Position numbers and translations under genes: made by a program. A DNA stretch of 56,631 nucleotides. Origin: a virus. Positions 6,716-15,659 of this stretch are shown piece by piece (the stretch's first letter is position 1; every line of letters begins with the position of its first letter). The stretch is taken from positions 1 through 56,631 of the IMG/VR virus record IMGVR_UViG_3300045421_000607. One strand, given 5' to 3'. Below the pieces are notes generated by a model that did not search any database, had not been told where the DNA came from, and worked only from the letters and a program-made list of their open reading frames with translations.

Positions 6716-9282
6716 GTTTTTGTTGCACTTTTTAATTCACTTAGCTTCATATAAATTTTTTGGTCTTGAGTAGCTATAACCTCTCCAAATACTGCATTAT
6801 CTTTTTTCGTTCCCTTAACGACGACAATATTCTTTTCTTGGTAATTTTTATTATTATTTAAAGATTTATTTGTGTCAATAAAATCATTAAATAATAATGT
6901 ATCTATTGTATTTGTTTCGTCTGAGATTGTGACCCTACAAAATCTAGTTTTTCTTTCGTTCTGAGAAACCCCATTATATATATCCACTATTTCTCCAACA
7001 AAAAATACTCTTGTCCCAATTGGTGCATCCCATACTTGTTGTATTGATAGAAGGTTGTCTCTTTTGCTAGCGAAAATATCTCTTAATGTTTTTTCGTATG
7101 TATATCCTAACAGTCTTTTTTCATAATACCAATTGGCGAAGCTTTCGCTCTTACTATTTTGATTGTATATATTTAAATATGGCTCATATCTCTTTTTTAT
7201 TGTTTCAAGCCTGGAGTCTTTAATAATAACCTTATTTTTTTCATCAGTAAATTGATTTAAATATTTAATTATTCTAATTAAATCATAGTCGAACTTTTCT
7301 CCAAATAAAATAGATCGTTTTTTTTCATTTATATTTAATAAATTCCATAATTGCGCTTCTAGCACTATCTTGCTTCTTGATTGTTTAAAACCCGTTAAGG
7401 CACCAGCTTGTATCAAAGAACAAAGGACTCCAATGTTAAGATCTGCTTCTTCTGCGGCCTGGAATATTTCAAATTTATTAGAATATTTATTTCGAAAACT
7501 ATTTAGTTTTTCTATTGATTTATCAGAGATTCCTTTGACGGATAGTAAGCCAAATCTTATATCAGAATTTTCGATTGAAAAGTCCATCTCGGATTTTATA
7601 ATATGCGGTCTCAAAAGTTTTATACCAAATGCGGCCATTTCTTTTTGGATTTTGGATATTTCTCCAATAGGATCAGGTTCGTGCCTAGTCATTTTCAATA
7701 GAGATAAAAAAAACTGTTGAGGATAATTAAACTTCAAATAAACTGTACACGCAGCCAATGCTGCGTAAGCTATTGAATGGGATTTATTAAATGAATAATT
7801 CGCAGAATCTTCCAAAATTTTCCATAAAATTTGTCCAACTTCTTTTGGAAGTTTATTTTCTTCGCATTTGTTTTTGATTTTTTGTTTCCATTCTTTAATC
7901 TCTTCGGTTTTTTTCTTGCCGACAATTCTTCTTAAGATTTCGGCTTCGTCTAACGAAAAGCCTATCTTGTTTGCCATTTGCATGAGTTGCTCTTGGTATA
8001 AAGCTACTCCTCCTGTTTGTTGTAATATTTCGTCAAAAAATGGGTGTATTGCTTCATATTCTTGAGTATTTGTGTATTTTGCATATGTATCCGCAAAATC
8101 TAATGCTCCTGGTCGAGCTAAAGCCAGTACCGCGCTAAGTTCTTCTAAATTTTTAGGTTTTACTTTTTGACATACTCTAAAGTTTGTATCCGCTTCGATT
8201 TGGAATAAGCCGTGTGGATTTTTAAGATCTTGCAAAGATCTATATATGGAAGGATCATTTAGGTCTATGTTCCCAATTTTAATGCCTATTCGCTTACATA
8301 CATCGTCAACTACAGAAACACTTCTTAAACCCAAGATATCTAATTTTATATTAAAAAGCGAAACCCAACTCATATCAAAAGAAGAAACAGATTCTTTATC
8401 AGAAGAAAGTTCTGTGGGGCAAGCTTCTTCTAATCTATCGTAAGATAATAATACGCCTGATGGATGCACGCCTTTATTTTTAACTAAATTTCTTAATTTC
8501 AAAGCTATTCGATAAATTTCTTTGTTTTCGTCGCACCATTTTTTAAATTTATTAACTTCTTCGTAGGCATCTTCTATGTCTTTGACCTGTCCAAATATCT
8601 TCGGAACCATCCCAGATACTAGTGTCATTTCTTGTTCTGATTTTTCGCCAACTATTTTCCCGCATTCTTTGATTAACAATCTTCCGCTTAAGGTATTTAG
8701 CGTTAAAATCTTGCTGGTTTTGCCTTTAAATTTTTCTTCTAGGTGCTGCAATACTTTTTGCCTATTATAATAACATATATCTAGATCTACGTCGCACATT
8801 AAAGTTCCGTCAAGATACATGACTCCATTAATTTCTTGTTTTTTAGCTCTAATTTTAGATATAAATCTTTCAAAATAAAGATTATATTTTAAACTATCTA
8901 TTTGTGTGACCCCTATTAAAAATAATATTAATGATCCCGCAGCAGAACCTCTTCCTAGCCCCACTGGAATATTGTTCTCTTTGCAATAATTAATAACATA
9001 CCAAACCAAGAGTATATAATCAATGAAGCCTAAATCTTTAATTGTTTCTAGTTCGTATTTAATTCTGGTTATATAATTTTGGTGTGCCTTGGAGTCTTTA
9101 TTAAGTTTTAAACTTTTCAAACCTTTTAAAGCTAAGGATCTAAGATAGTCATAATTTGAAGCATCCTCGCTGATCCCGACCTCATGCTTGTATTTGGCGT
9201 CAATAGAGAACTCTGGAAGTCTTACTCCATGGAATGGAAGATCTATCTCGGCAAATTGATTTTTAAAGGCATCTAATTTCAT
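6712..9282 (-). CDS. dnaE: DNA polymerase III alpha catalytic part (C-family), lacking the PHP domain
   Basis: 856 residues. Starts in what is normally the linker after the PHP domain. Palm signatures are present: GLGRGSAAGSL near 102-112, the metal-binding aspartates in CDVDLD (about 163/165) and the third in KLDILGL (about 313). Then the thumb/finger region with GVHPSGVLLS, LARPGALDFADTY and YQEQLMQMANKIGF, a helix-hairpin-helix segment and a C-terminal OB-fold (GTRVFFVGEIVDI). A good ribosome-binding site (AAGGAT) precedes the ATG. The N-terminal PHP domain is encoded by a separate gene (10124-10888) two genes upstream, so the enzyme is split. It must pair with the PHP and exonuclease products to form the replicase (inference). 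Confidence 0.95.
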   Translation of the reverse strand: MKLDAFKNQFAEIDLPFHGVRLPEFSIDAKYKHEVGISEDASNYDYLRSLALKGLKSLKLNKDSKAHQNYITRIKYELETIKDLGFIDYILLVWYVINYCKENNIPVGLGRGSAAGSLILFLIGVTQIDSLKYNLYFERFISKIRAKKQEINGVMYLDGTLMCDVDLDICYYNRQKVLQHLEEKFKGKTSKILTLNTLSGRLLIKECGKIVGEKSEQEMTLVSGMVPKIFGQVKDIEDAYEEVNKFKKWCDENKEIYRIALKLRNLVKNKGVHPSGVLLSYDRLEEACPTELSSDKESVSSFDMSWVSLFNIKLDILGLRSVSVVDDVCKRIGIKIGNIDLNDPSIYRSLQDLKNPHGLFQIEADTNFRVCQKVKPKNLEELSAVLALARPGALDFADTYAKYTNTQEYEAIHPFFDEILQQTGGVALYQEQLMQMANKIGFSLDEAEILRRIVGKKKTEEIKEWKQKIKNKCEENKLPKEVGQILWKILEDSANYSFNKSHSIAYAALAACTVYLKFNYPQQFFLSLLKMTRHEPDPIGEISKIQKEMAAFGIKLLRPHIIKSEMDFSIENSDIRFGLLSVKGISDKSIEKLNSFRNKYSNKFEIFQAAEEADLNIGVLCSLIQAGALTGFKQSRSKIVLEAQLWNLLNINEKKRSILFGEKFDYDLIRIIKYLNQFTDEKNKVIIKDSRLETIKKRYEPYLNIYNQNSKSESFANWYYEKRLLGYTYEKTLRDIFASKRDNLLSIQQVWDAPIGTRVFFVGEIVDIYNGVSQNERKTRFCRVTISDETNTIDTLLFNDFIDTNKSLNNNKNYQEKNIVVVKGTKKDNAVFGEVIATQDQKIYMKLSELKSATKT

Positions 9283-9491
9283 TCAAATCCTTCTCCTCTA
9301 ATTCTGTCTACTTCCTTATTAAAAACCCCTAGCCCTTCTGCTAAGACTTTCAAAGAAGTTTTATCTTTTAGATTAAAAAACACATCAGCTTTTCCATTCT
9401 TCTTGCCTTTTTGAATAGTTATCAGCAAGTATTCTATGTCAGAATCTTCTATTTTTTGTATTAAATCGTATATATCGTCTAGTGAGGCCAT
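9279..9491 (-). CDS. Small hypothetical protein between exonuclease and polymerase
   Basis: 70 residues: an N-terminal helix (MASLDDIYDLIQKIEDSD), two strands with a Lys-rich turn (YLLITIQKGKKNGKADVFFNL), then a helix with GEG near the end. It overlaps the polymerase start by 4 bp (ATGA) and lies 1 bp from the exonuclease gene, so it is locked into the replicase operon. Possibly a small replicase accessory factor, but nothing in the sequence shows this. Confidence 0.6.
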   Translation of the reverse strand: MASLDDIYDLIQKIEDSDIEYLLITIQKGKKNGKADVFFNLKDKTSLKVLAEGLGVFNKEVDRIRGEGFE

Positions 9492-9492
9492 A

Positions 9493-10131
9493 TTATATTT
9501 CTACCTGCCATTTTAATTTATTCCATATTTTTAAATTTAAGTCAAGATCATTTAGTGCGTCGTGCAATCTTTCATAGTCATGTTCTATTCCATTTTCTTT
9601 GCCGAGAAGGGACAAAGAACTTTTTACGTCTTTTCTTCTTGTGTGATATATCTTATATTGATATTCCAAAAGGTCTTGCTTGCTTTTGTATGGAATACCA
9701 TACTTTATTCCTCTGGCTAGGCAATTTGTATCTACTACTTTATTCATAAGGTGATCCCAGTGACACCCCATTTTTTGATATAATTCTTTTATTAAATAAA
9801 TATCAAAGCCTAGTATGTTATGACCAATTATATAATCTGCGTGATCTAGCCAATCTTTTATTGTTGGAAAAACCTCTTCGATTTTTAGCCCCAATTTTTT
9901 TACTTTATTATGATCATATCTCGTTATTCTTGCTGCATCTTCACTTATTTTGAGATTCGTATCCCAATTAATGTAATAATTTTTACTATCTACTTTAGAA
10001 TCGCCTCTAGCTTTAACTAGTCCAATCTGCCAAGGAAGATTATGACAAAAATTTAAACATAAATTAAATGTTTCGCAATCTATAAGAACAAAAGTTTTGT
10101 TTTTATTATATCTTAATAAATGTTCATCCAT
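9493..10131 (-). CDS. dnaQ: DnaQ-like 3'-5' exonuclease (polymerase III epsilon type)
   Basis: 212 residues from the chosen start. DEDDh exonuclease motifs: VLIDCETF (Exo I, D and E), NILGFDIYLIKELY (Exo II with HN before it: IIGHN) and HDALNDLDLN (Exo III H and D). It would proofread for the split polymerase. The frame stays open 13 codons further upstream, but the ATG at 10131 is preceded by a strong AAGGAG site about 10 nt away and overlaps the stop of the PHP gene by 8 bp, so it is preferred. Gene order PHP - exonuclease - small gene - polymerase suggests coordinated assembly. Confidence 0.9.
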   Translation of the reverse strand: MDEHLLRYNKNKTFVLIDCETFNLCLNFCHNLPWQIGLVKARGDSKVDSKNYYINWDTNLKISEDAARITRYDHNKVKKLGLKIEEVFPTIKDWLDHADYIIGHNILGFDIYLIKELYQKMGCHWDHLMNKVVDTNCLARGIKYGIPYKSKQDLLEYQYKIYHTRRKDVKSSLSLLGKENGIEHDYERLHDALNDLDLNLKIWNKLKWQVEI

Positions 10132-10888
10132 TGATTGCTTTCTCCTTCCAGCTTTCAAAAGAGAAGTCATTGCTTGTCATATGTTCTATTTCTGGCTTGT
10201 TGAGGTTAGTCCTGGAATTAATACATCTAAATGTCAAATAAGCTTTAAAATCAGATTTAAGTTTGTAATAGATGCTTTTGACATTAAGTGATGGAAAATT
10301 GTTTGTACCGCAATATTCTAAAACTTTTTGTTTAATTAAACCATCGAATGGCATATTATTCGATTCCAGAAAAAAGATTGGAGAGCAAAAGTCTATCTGA
10401 GGCGCACAGAGGTTATTTTTTAATAAATTATTAAATATAAAAGAATCGTAAAATGGAACACAAAGCAACAATTCTTTGTCGCCCCATATAGACTTTAATG
10501 TTTTATAATCTATCCTGGGCTCATAATAAAAACCATTTTTCGAAGCAATGCTAAATATTTTAATAAGTTTTTTATATCCACTATTATTTTTAAAAAAGAT
10601 AATAAACTTACAATTTTTTGATCTGCTCTCTTCGCTTTTATCTTCCATATTATCTGTAATAGTTATTCTGAGCCCATAGTGTAATTTAATTTTATTTTTT
10701 TTACAATGCGTATAAGCCTGTAAAAATGATGTCATATTGTCTTCTACTAGAAATAATTCTTTTAAAGAATTATCTTTAACAATATTTATAATAGAGTCTG
10801 GGTAAGATTCTGCTTGGGGTTCGTTTTCTAAAGTTAATATTGATCTTCCTATACTGTAGTGTGATTTAAATAAAGGTAATATATCCAT
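10124..10888 (-). CDS. Separate, degenerate PHP domain of DNA polymerase III alpha
   Basis: 254 residues. Order of elements matches the DnaE N-terminus: LFKSHYSIGRSIL replaces the usual HxHSxYSLLDG, LKELFLVEDN replaces the TDHGN region, KLHYGLRITITDN replaces the GxEVY strand, and MTSNDFSFESW matches the end of the domain just before the polymerase part begins. Most metal-binding His/Asp residues are gone, so phosphoesterase activity is unlikely; a structural role with the separate polymerase gene is inferred. Promoter with 6-nt spacing to ATG. Together with 6712-9282 it reconstitutes one DnaE. Confidence 0.75.
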   Translation of the reverse strand: MDILPLFKSHYSIGRSILTLENEPQAESYPDSIINIVKDNSLKELFLVEDNMTSFLQAYTHCKKNKIKLHYGLRITITDNMEDKSEESRSKNCKFIIFFKNNSGYKKLIKIFSIASKNGFYYEPRIDYKTLKSIWGDKELLLCVPFYDSFIFNNLLKNNLCAPQIDFCSPIFFLESNNMPFDGLIKQKVLEYCGTNNFPSLNVKSIYYKLKSDFKAYLTFRCINSRTNLNKPEIEHMTSNDFSFESWKEKAING

Positions 10889-10894
10889 AAGATA

Positions 10895-10922
10895 ATTGTA
10901 TTGATAATATTTATCTTGTCAA
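10895..10922 (-). promoter_or_regulatory. Sigma70-type promoter, leaderless
   Basis: Minus strand: TTGACA (10922-10917), 16-nt spacer, TACAAT (10900-10895), TATCTT, then ATG at 10888. TTGACA includes the TGA stop of the upstream nuclease gene. Likely start of the replicase operon transcript. Confidence 0.75.
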
Positions 10923-11884
10923 TCCAAAAATTCGTCTTTTATGGAAATATTATTATCATTTTTATTTGATAAGGGTTTCCATTTAGGACAACCATCATAG
11001 GTTCTTTTTTCTATTTTGAATCCATTTATATCATCAAATTTGCCTGTAAAATTTGATTCTATCACTTCTCCGTTATCGTCTAGTTTCACATAGTAATCAT
11101 AAGAATCTTTATATGGGCATTTCCAGCTGCCTATTTGGCACATCCATTTATTTTTATCATTATCTGCTGCAAAATTAGCTTTTGCAGATTCATGATTGAA
11201 ATTATTTATATAATCATTAACATGCTCTAAATAATGTTCAAATCCTTTTATTTGGTCTCCTGTAAACACAAGCTCTTGAATTGGTTGTTTGGGAAATCTT
11301 AAAAAGAGGAATTTAACTATTGGTTTTAATTTGGGCCATATTTTTAAACTAGCGAGACTATACATCATGGCTTGGATATTTGCTTCTAGGTCATCTCCTC
11401 TAAATTTATATTTAGAGCTTTTATAGTCAATTATATGCATTTCTTTTTTCTTTTTAATAGGTTTATCAATAAAACCTTTAATATGATATTTAGGCTTATC
11501 ATTTTTTATTTCAAATGGGTATTCTGGCTGGACTATTTTACCGCCTTCTCCAAAGAAATCATGTTTTAATCCGACCATGATCATTTGATCTAGAATTTCA
11601 AAATTCGATTGGTCTAATCCTACTTTGGCTTTTATTTTTTTTACTAATTTAGTAATTGCTTCGCTGCCTTTTATGGAGCCTTTTTTTATTATTTTATTAT
11701 AATGTTTTTTATGTTTTGGATTCAAAAGCAATTCAAAGACGGTGTGACAAATTGTTCCTCTAAGAGCTCCGTCATTTTGGGTTTGAGGAACTTTGGTATG
11801 ATAATTATTCCAATAAGCCCAGGAACAGGTCTCTAATGTTTTAATTCTTGAAGCAGATAAAATTTTTAGATTTTTGTCGCCCAT
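10919..11884 (-). CDS. PD-(D/E)XK exonuclease, RecB/Cas4-like
   Basis: 321 residues. Active-site order of the RecB nuclease family: H47 (TICHTVFE), E121 (PEYPFEI), D140 (KGFIDKP), D153-x-K155 (IIDYKS) and Q171 (EANIQAMMYSL). Four cysteines (C20, a pair around 240-250 in WMCQIGSWKCP, and C near 297 in YDGCPKW) are placed as in Cas4/AddB-type iron-sulfur nucleases, so a 4Fe-4S cluster is likely. Role in DNA end processing or recombination alongside the RecA-like protein. It overlaps the primase gene by 19 bp. Confidence 0.88.
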   Translation of the reverse strand: MGDKNLKILSASRIKTLETCSWAYWNNYHTKVPQTQNDGALRGTICHTVFELLLNPKHKKHYNKIIKKGSIKGSEAITKLVKKIKAKVGLDQSNFEILDQMIMVGLKHDFFGEGGKIVQPEYPFEIKNDKPKYHIKGFIDKPIKKKKEMHIIDYKSSKYKFRGDDLEANIQAMMYSLASLKIWPKLKPIVKFLFLRFPKQPIQELVFTGDQIKGFEHYLEHVNDYINNFNHESAKANFAADNDKNKWMCQIGSWKCPYKDSYDYYVKLDDNGEVIESNFTGKFDDINGFKIEKRTYDGCPKWKPLSNKNDNNISIKDEFLD

Positions 11885-12777
11885 TGTTTTATCTCTTCTA
11901 TTGACATTTCGCCAAAATCTTTTCTTATTGGCAATTTAATCTGCAATTGTTTCGAGTCAAAATATCTCAAAAGTTTATTCACAGCTTTCTCTGATGCATT
12001 GTTTCCGGCTTTATTTTTGTCTATATCATTATTAAAGGATATATATATTTGATTTGGATCAATCTTTAGTAATAAATTCAATATAGCTATACTTATTTCT
12101 AATCCAAAAGTAACAATAGTATTTTTTATTCCCGCATCCCATAAGGCTAAACAGTCACCGATGCTTTCTATAATATAGACTTCTTTTTTTTCTTTTAAAA
12201 TATTTAAATTTAAAAAAGTTGGGTAGCACCAACTAGATTTATCTCCTAAATGTTTCCATTTGATTTTACTTTCGTTTGTTATGTCTCTTCCAGAAAAGCC
12301 TAAAATTTCTTCTTTACTATTAATTATTGGAAAAACATATCTGTTTTTCATTTTGCCAGCTTTAGCAACTCCACCTTTAAATAAATCCAACGTCTGTTCT
12401 TCAACTCCTCTCTTAACCCAATACTCATGATTTCTTTCTAATTTTAGAAGTAATTCTTTATCAAAGATTTTTTTATCTTTTATTTTGGGTTGATCTTGCT
12501 CTTCGCTTCTTATATAAGAATAATTTTTTTCTTTTAACCAAGTTTTGGCTTGGTCTTCCGATTCTAATCTTAGACTTTTTTTGATTAAAAGCGGAAAATC
12601 TCCGCTAATATTTTCTTTAAAATCTACCCAAAATCCAGTGTCTTTGTATATTCTTAATACTGTATCATTATCGCTTTCTCTATATAAAGGTTTTGCTCTG
12701 TATTCTCTACCATAATCTTTAAGAGAATATCCAATATTAGTTAATATTTGATATATATTGTTTATGTTCTCTTCCAT
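11866..12777 (-). CDS. DnaG-type DNA primase (Toprim core), no zinc-finger cysteines
   Basis: 303 residues. Toprim motifs: VYIIESIGDCLALWDAG (catalytic Glu near 204) and FNNDIDKNKAG (acidic pair near 251/253). The N-terminal region (AKPLYRESDNDTVLRIYKDTGFWVDF) follows the fold of the primase zinc-binding domain but lacks its Cys/His ligands. About half the length of bacterial DnaG: there is no DnaB-binding C-terminal domain. ATG at 12777 has GGAGG six bases upstream; it overlaps thyX by 16 bp. Makes primers for the phage fork with the adjacent DnaB. Confidence 0.9.
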   Translation of the reverse strand: MEENINNIYQILTNIGYSLKDYGREYRAKPLYRESDNDTVLRIYKDTGFWVDFKENISGDFPLLIKKSLRLESEDQAKTWLKEKNYSYIRSEEQDQPKIKDKKIFDKELLLKLERNHEYWVKRGVEEQTLDLFKGGVAKAGKMKNRYVFPIINSKEEILGFSGRDITNESKIKWKHLGDKSSWCYPTFLNLNILKEKKEVYIIESIGDCLALWDAGIKNTIVTFGLEISIAILNLLLKIDPNQIYISFNNDIDKNKAGNNASEKAVNKLLRYFDSKQLQIKLPIRKDFGEMSIEEIKQWATKI

Positions 12778-13421
12778 CCTAACGCCTCCGAAATAATTGG
12801 ATATTTTTCTATAAAAATATTTTTACATTCATCTGCAATGATTCTGTGTTCTTTTTGAGTGTTATGTTCTGTTCTTAATTCTATATAGTGAACCCAAGAT
12901 CTAAGATTGCCTTTCATATACATGGTTGTCTGTGTGGTTAATGGTAATATCATTCTAGCGACTTCCTTAGCTATACCATTTTCAATCATAGTATTATAAC
13001 AATAATCACTTAAAGAAAGGGTTTCGGCTATTAGATGATTTAAAGAGTTGAAGGCGGGACTATTTTTTGGTAATAAATTTTCTCCAACTTGTCTGTTTTT
13101 ATCTCCTTGTAGTCTTAACTCTACATCTTCGTATTCTGTAGCTAGACTATATCTTTGACTGAATTCTTGAAACGAAAAAGATTTGTGTCTTAAAATCTGA
13201 GCAGCTATAGCTCTACTGGTTTTTATTTCTAGTGTCATGTCTACCATTTCTAGCGGTGACCAATGCTTATGTTTAATTAAAAATTTTAATAATTTTGGTG
13301 CAGTTTCTGTGTTATTTTGATTGGAGGGACTACTAACTCTAGCGCAATAAGCTACTAGGTCTTCTGAATTCAGTACTCCGTCTATATATGGTTGAGTTGA
13401 TGAAATGAATTTTACATTCAT
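12762..13421 (-). CDS. thyX: Flavin-dependent thymidylate synthase
   Basis: 219 residues. ThyX signature RHRx7S is present as RHKSFSFQEFS (78-88) followed by QRY. Other family features: CARVS near 26-30, HWSPLEM, EVARMILPLTTQTTMY and RSWVHYIELR. Converts dUMP to dTMP using methylene-tetrahydrofolate, FAD and NADPH. Start has GGAG 8 bases upstream and overlaps the end of the DnaB gene by 4 bp, so it belongs to the replication operon. With the dCMP deaminase at 34.1 kb it gives a route from dCMP to dTMP. Confidence 0.97.
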   Translation of the reverse strand: MNVKFISSTQPYIDGVLNSEDLVAYCARVSSPSNQNNTETAPKLLKFLIKHKHWSPLEMVDMTLEIKTSRAIAAQILRHKSFSFQEFSQRYSLATEYEDVELRLQGDKNRQVGENLLPKNSPAFNSLNHLIAETLSLSDYCYNTMIENGIAKEVARMILPLTTQTTMYMKGNLRSWVHYIELRTEHNTQKEHRIIADECKNIFIEKYPIISEALGWKRT

Positions 13422-14902
13422 AGAATTTCTCCATCATTTTCATTTTTATCATTAAGTTCATATTGCTCTCTTTGTCTTTGCGCTATTGTAAGCAAGGAGC
13501 CTCTTTCTTCTATTTTAAAATTATGGACATTATAGTTTAAATAATTTTGAGCCCAAATCTGCTTGCCGCTTGCATCTAGTCTTCTAACTAAATCTTGATG
13601 CCCAGCAGCCTCTCTTCCTTGAAATCTTGTTTTTGTAGGTATTAGTTTGTGAGTACCAAATTCTTGGGTATCTAAGGCTAATTCATCCAAGGTTTTTCTT
13701 CTAAAGATGGCTACAAAAGAGGCAAACCATTGGAGTCTATCTGATAAAGCTATAACAGAACTATCGTCTACAACATTTGCAGCTGTTCTATTAAAGCTTT
13801 CTCCTGTTCTGTTTAATTGCATTGCGGTAACAATTGGGCATTGTATTTCTTCAGATATTCTTTTAAGCTTATCTATTTTTTGGCCTATAGCTTGATGCTC
13901 TGCCCAATTTTGCCCGACTTTTTCTCCAGTGAGTTTGACATAATCATATGCAATTAAAGCTTGGTTTCCTCTGCCGACCTTAGAAAGATACCATCTTCTT
14001 ATAATAGAACAGATTTGATCTATATTTTTACTACCCACGTGATAATGATAGTATTCATGATTTTTTATCACAGCCCAAGCAGCTCTAACTTTGATTGTCA
14101 TCTCTTCATTCTTTCTCCAGTTTCCAGTTTCCAGATACCACATAGGTACATCTGTCATGGAGGATATCATCCTTAATTGAATATCTAAAGTTTGCATCTC
14201 TGTATCTAAAACTAAAGTTTTCGTTTTATTTTGCGGTATTTTACTTGTATTGAAACATATATCATTTATCCAGGTTGATTTGCCTTGTCCAGGTCTGCTA
14301 ACTATAGCGTAAATATTTCCGTTTTTAAGCCCTCCATATAATCTATTAAATTCTTGATAGGGGGTTACTAATCCAACTTCTTCTCTTGGAGAATTTCCTA
14401 TTTCTTCTATGATATCTTCTACGTTTTCGAAGAGATTTACTGGCTCTTCGTTTGATTCATAAGAAGATATTTTGTCATTATAAATGGCATCTGCTTCCGC
14501 TATGATTTTATCAATTGGTTCTTCTCCATTTTGGGAGACATATTTTTTTAATTTTTCAGCTGTTTCAGCAATTTCTCTTCTAATTCTTAGTTTTAGAAGC
14601 TCTTTACAAGCTTTCATTGTAGCTTCTTCAGTAATTTGAGAGAAACTTAAATTATCTATATAGTCGTAGATATTAATGTCGTCTTTAAAAGATATTCCTA
14701 AATTTTTAATTTTCTCGGCTAATAATACTTTATCTACTTTTTCGCCTTTATATTTAGTATTTCTATATACTGCATATATAATAGAGTGAACATTATGAAA
14801 AAAATCATCTTCCGTTAAGAAAATGTCAATATCAGAAAATAGGTGCTGATATTTTATAAGCCCGCTTAATACATGCCGCTCTATCTGAAGAGAATATATC
14901 AT
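13418..14902 (-). CDS. dnaB: Replicative DNA helicase, DnaB family
   Basis: 494 residues. N-terminal helical domain (IERHVLSGLI...), then a RecA-type ATPase: Walker A SRPGQGKST (202-210), DTEMQ (catalytic Glu region), Walker B ALIAYDYVKL, and QLNR plus a Gln/Arg-rich sensor region (PTKTRFQG). Unwinds DNA 5'-3' at the phage fork; neighbour of primase. First gene of a transcript with a nearby TTGACT-17-TATTAT promoter and only 8 nt to the ATG. Length and domain order are normal. Confidence 0.94.
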   Translation of the reverse strand: MIYSLQIERHVLSGLIKYQHLFSDIDIFLTEDDFFHNVHSIIYAVYRNTKYKGEKVDKVLLAEKIKNLGISFKDDINIYDYIDNLSFSQITEEATMKACKELLKLRIRREIAETAEKLKKYVSQNGEEPIDKIIAEADAIYNDKISSYESNEEPVNLFENVEDIIEEIGNSPREEVGLVTPYQEFNRLYGGLKNGNIYAIVSRPGQGKSTWINDICFNTSKIPQNKTKTLVLDTEMQTLDIQLRMISSMTDVPMWYLETGNWRKNEEMTIKVRAAWAVIKNHEYYHYHVGSKNIDQICSIIRRWYLSKVGRGNQALIAYDYVKLTGEKVGQNWAEHQAIGQKIDKLKRISEEIQCPIVTAMQLNRTGESFNRTAANVVDDSSVIALSDRLQWFASFVAIFRRKTLDELALDTQEFGTHKLIPTKTRFQGREAAGHQDLVRRLDASGKQIWAQNYLNYNVHNFKIEERGSLLTIAQRQREQYELNDKNENDGEIL

Positions 14903-14910
14903 TCTTTATA

Positions 14911-14939
14911 ATAATAGCTTTTTATATTTTCAAAGTCAA
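14911..14939 (-). promoter_or_regulatory. Sigma70-type promoter with very short leader
   Basis: Minus strand: TTGACT (14939-14934), 17-nt spacer, TATTAT (14916-14911), 8 nt to ATG at 14902. Confidence 0.6.
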
Positions 14940-14954
14940 GCAAACTGTTGCACT

Positions 14955-15230
14955 TCAATCTTCTTCTTCGTCTTCTTTTGTTTTTTTTCTATTTTCTTTA
15001 TTAATCGCGTCTGCTGTGGCATCCATATTCATTTGGTCTACTGTGCTTATCCAAGATCCAAGATAATATAGCAAAGCCATCGCATTCATTTGGTTATCGA
15101 ACTTCGTGAAAACCTGTGGGTCTCCGTCGGAATTAAAATTAAATAATACATATCCTCCAAAACTACATTCGTCCAATTGTTTTAATAATTGATTTGGAAA
15201 ATTAAAATTTTTTTTATTCGTCACTACCAC
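14955..15230 (-). CDS. Hypothetical acidic-tailed phage protein
   Basis: 91 residues, GTG start. Contains a compact fold-like core (GGYVLFNFNSDGDPQVFTKFDNQMNAMALL, given in pieces: FNSDGDPQVF, FDNQMNAMALLYYLGSW) and a highly charged end (KTKEDEEED). The core pattern with DGDPxxF and a small-residue helix recurs in phage hypothetical proteins. It lies 9 bp after the endonuclease gene. No function visible; acidic tail may mediate protein contacts. Confidence 0.5.
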   Translation of the reverse strand: MVVTNKKNFNFPNQLLKQLDECSFGGYVLFNFNSDGDPQVFTKFDNQMNAMALLYYLGSWISTVDQMNMDATADAINKENRKKTKEDEEED

Positions 15231-15239
15231 AGTTTACAC

Positions 15240-15659
15240 TTAAATAATTAAAATTCCACATTTTTCTTCTATATATTGTGGTGATAGATTTTTTAAATCG
15301 TCTTCATATAATTCTAAAAATTTAAAACTATTCATCTCAAGCCATTTTTCTTTTTTTACATCCCTTTTTATGCTTTCAAGATATTTTAATCTAGAATTAT
15401 CATGAAAAAATTTATTAAAACTTTCATGTTGATCGCCTTGTATCTCAATAGCTATTTTTTTTGTCGCATTTAATATATCAACCTTAAGCCTTGTTCCATA
15501 AACTGGAAATTCTTCATATACTACATGATTTTTCCAATATGCATAAAAGAATTGTTTAAATTTAAATTGAAGTTTACTACGACTTTTTCCATTCCAATCT
15601 ATTAAATTTTTCTTTACATTTTTATTAACGAGTTTACCGTTAACATTTAATAATCTCAT
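15240..15659 (-). CDS. PD-(D/E)XK endonuclease, DUF559/Vsr-like
   Basis: 139 residues. The motif KVDILNATKKIAIEIQGDQH gives D, then E-x-Q as in very-short-patch-repair-like nucleases, followed by KRDVKKEKWLEMNSFKFLELYEDDL, the typical end of DUF559/Vsr folds. Located between DnaB and RecA genes with a 4-bp overlap to the latter, so a role in recombination or repair, possibly junction or branch cleavage, is inferred. A freestanding homing-type nuclease is the alternative. Confidence 0.7.
   Translation of the reverse strand: MRLLNVNGKLVNKNVKKNLIDWNGKSRSKLQFKFKQFFYAYWKNHVVYEEFPVYGTRLKVDILNATKKIAIEIQGDQHESFNKFFHDNSRLKYLESIKRDVKKEKWLEMNSFKFLELYEDDLKNLSPQYIEEKCGILII

Noticed and set aside
15234-15239. 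GTGTAA on the minus strand before the 14955-15230 gene
   Set aside because: Only three bases separate it from the GTG start, unlike the 8-13 nt at the other sites, and it overlaps the preceding stop codon; probably chance.
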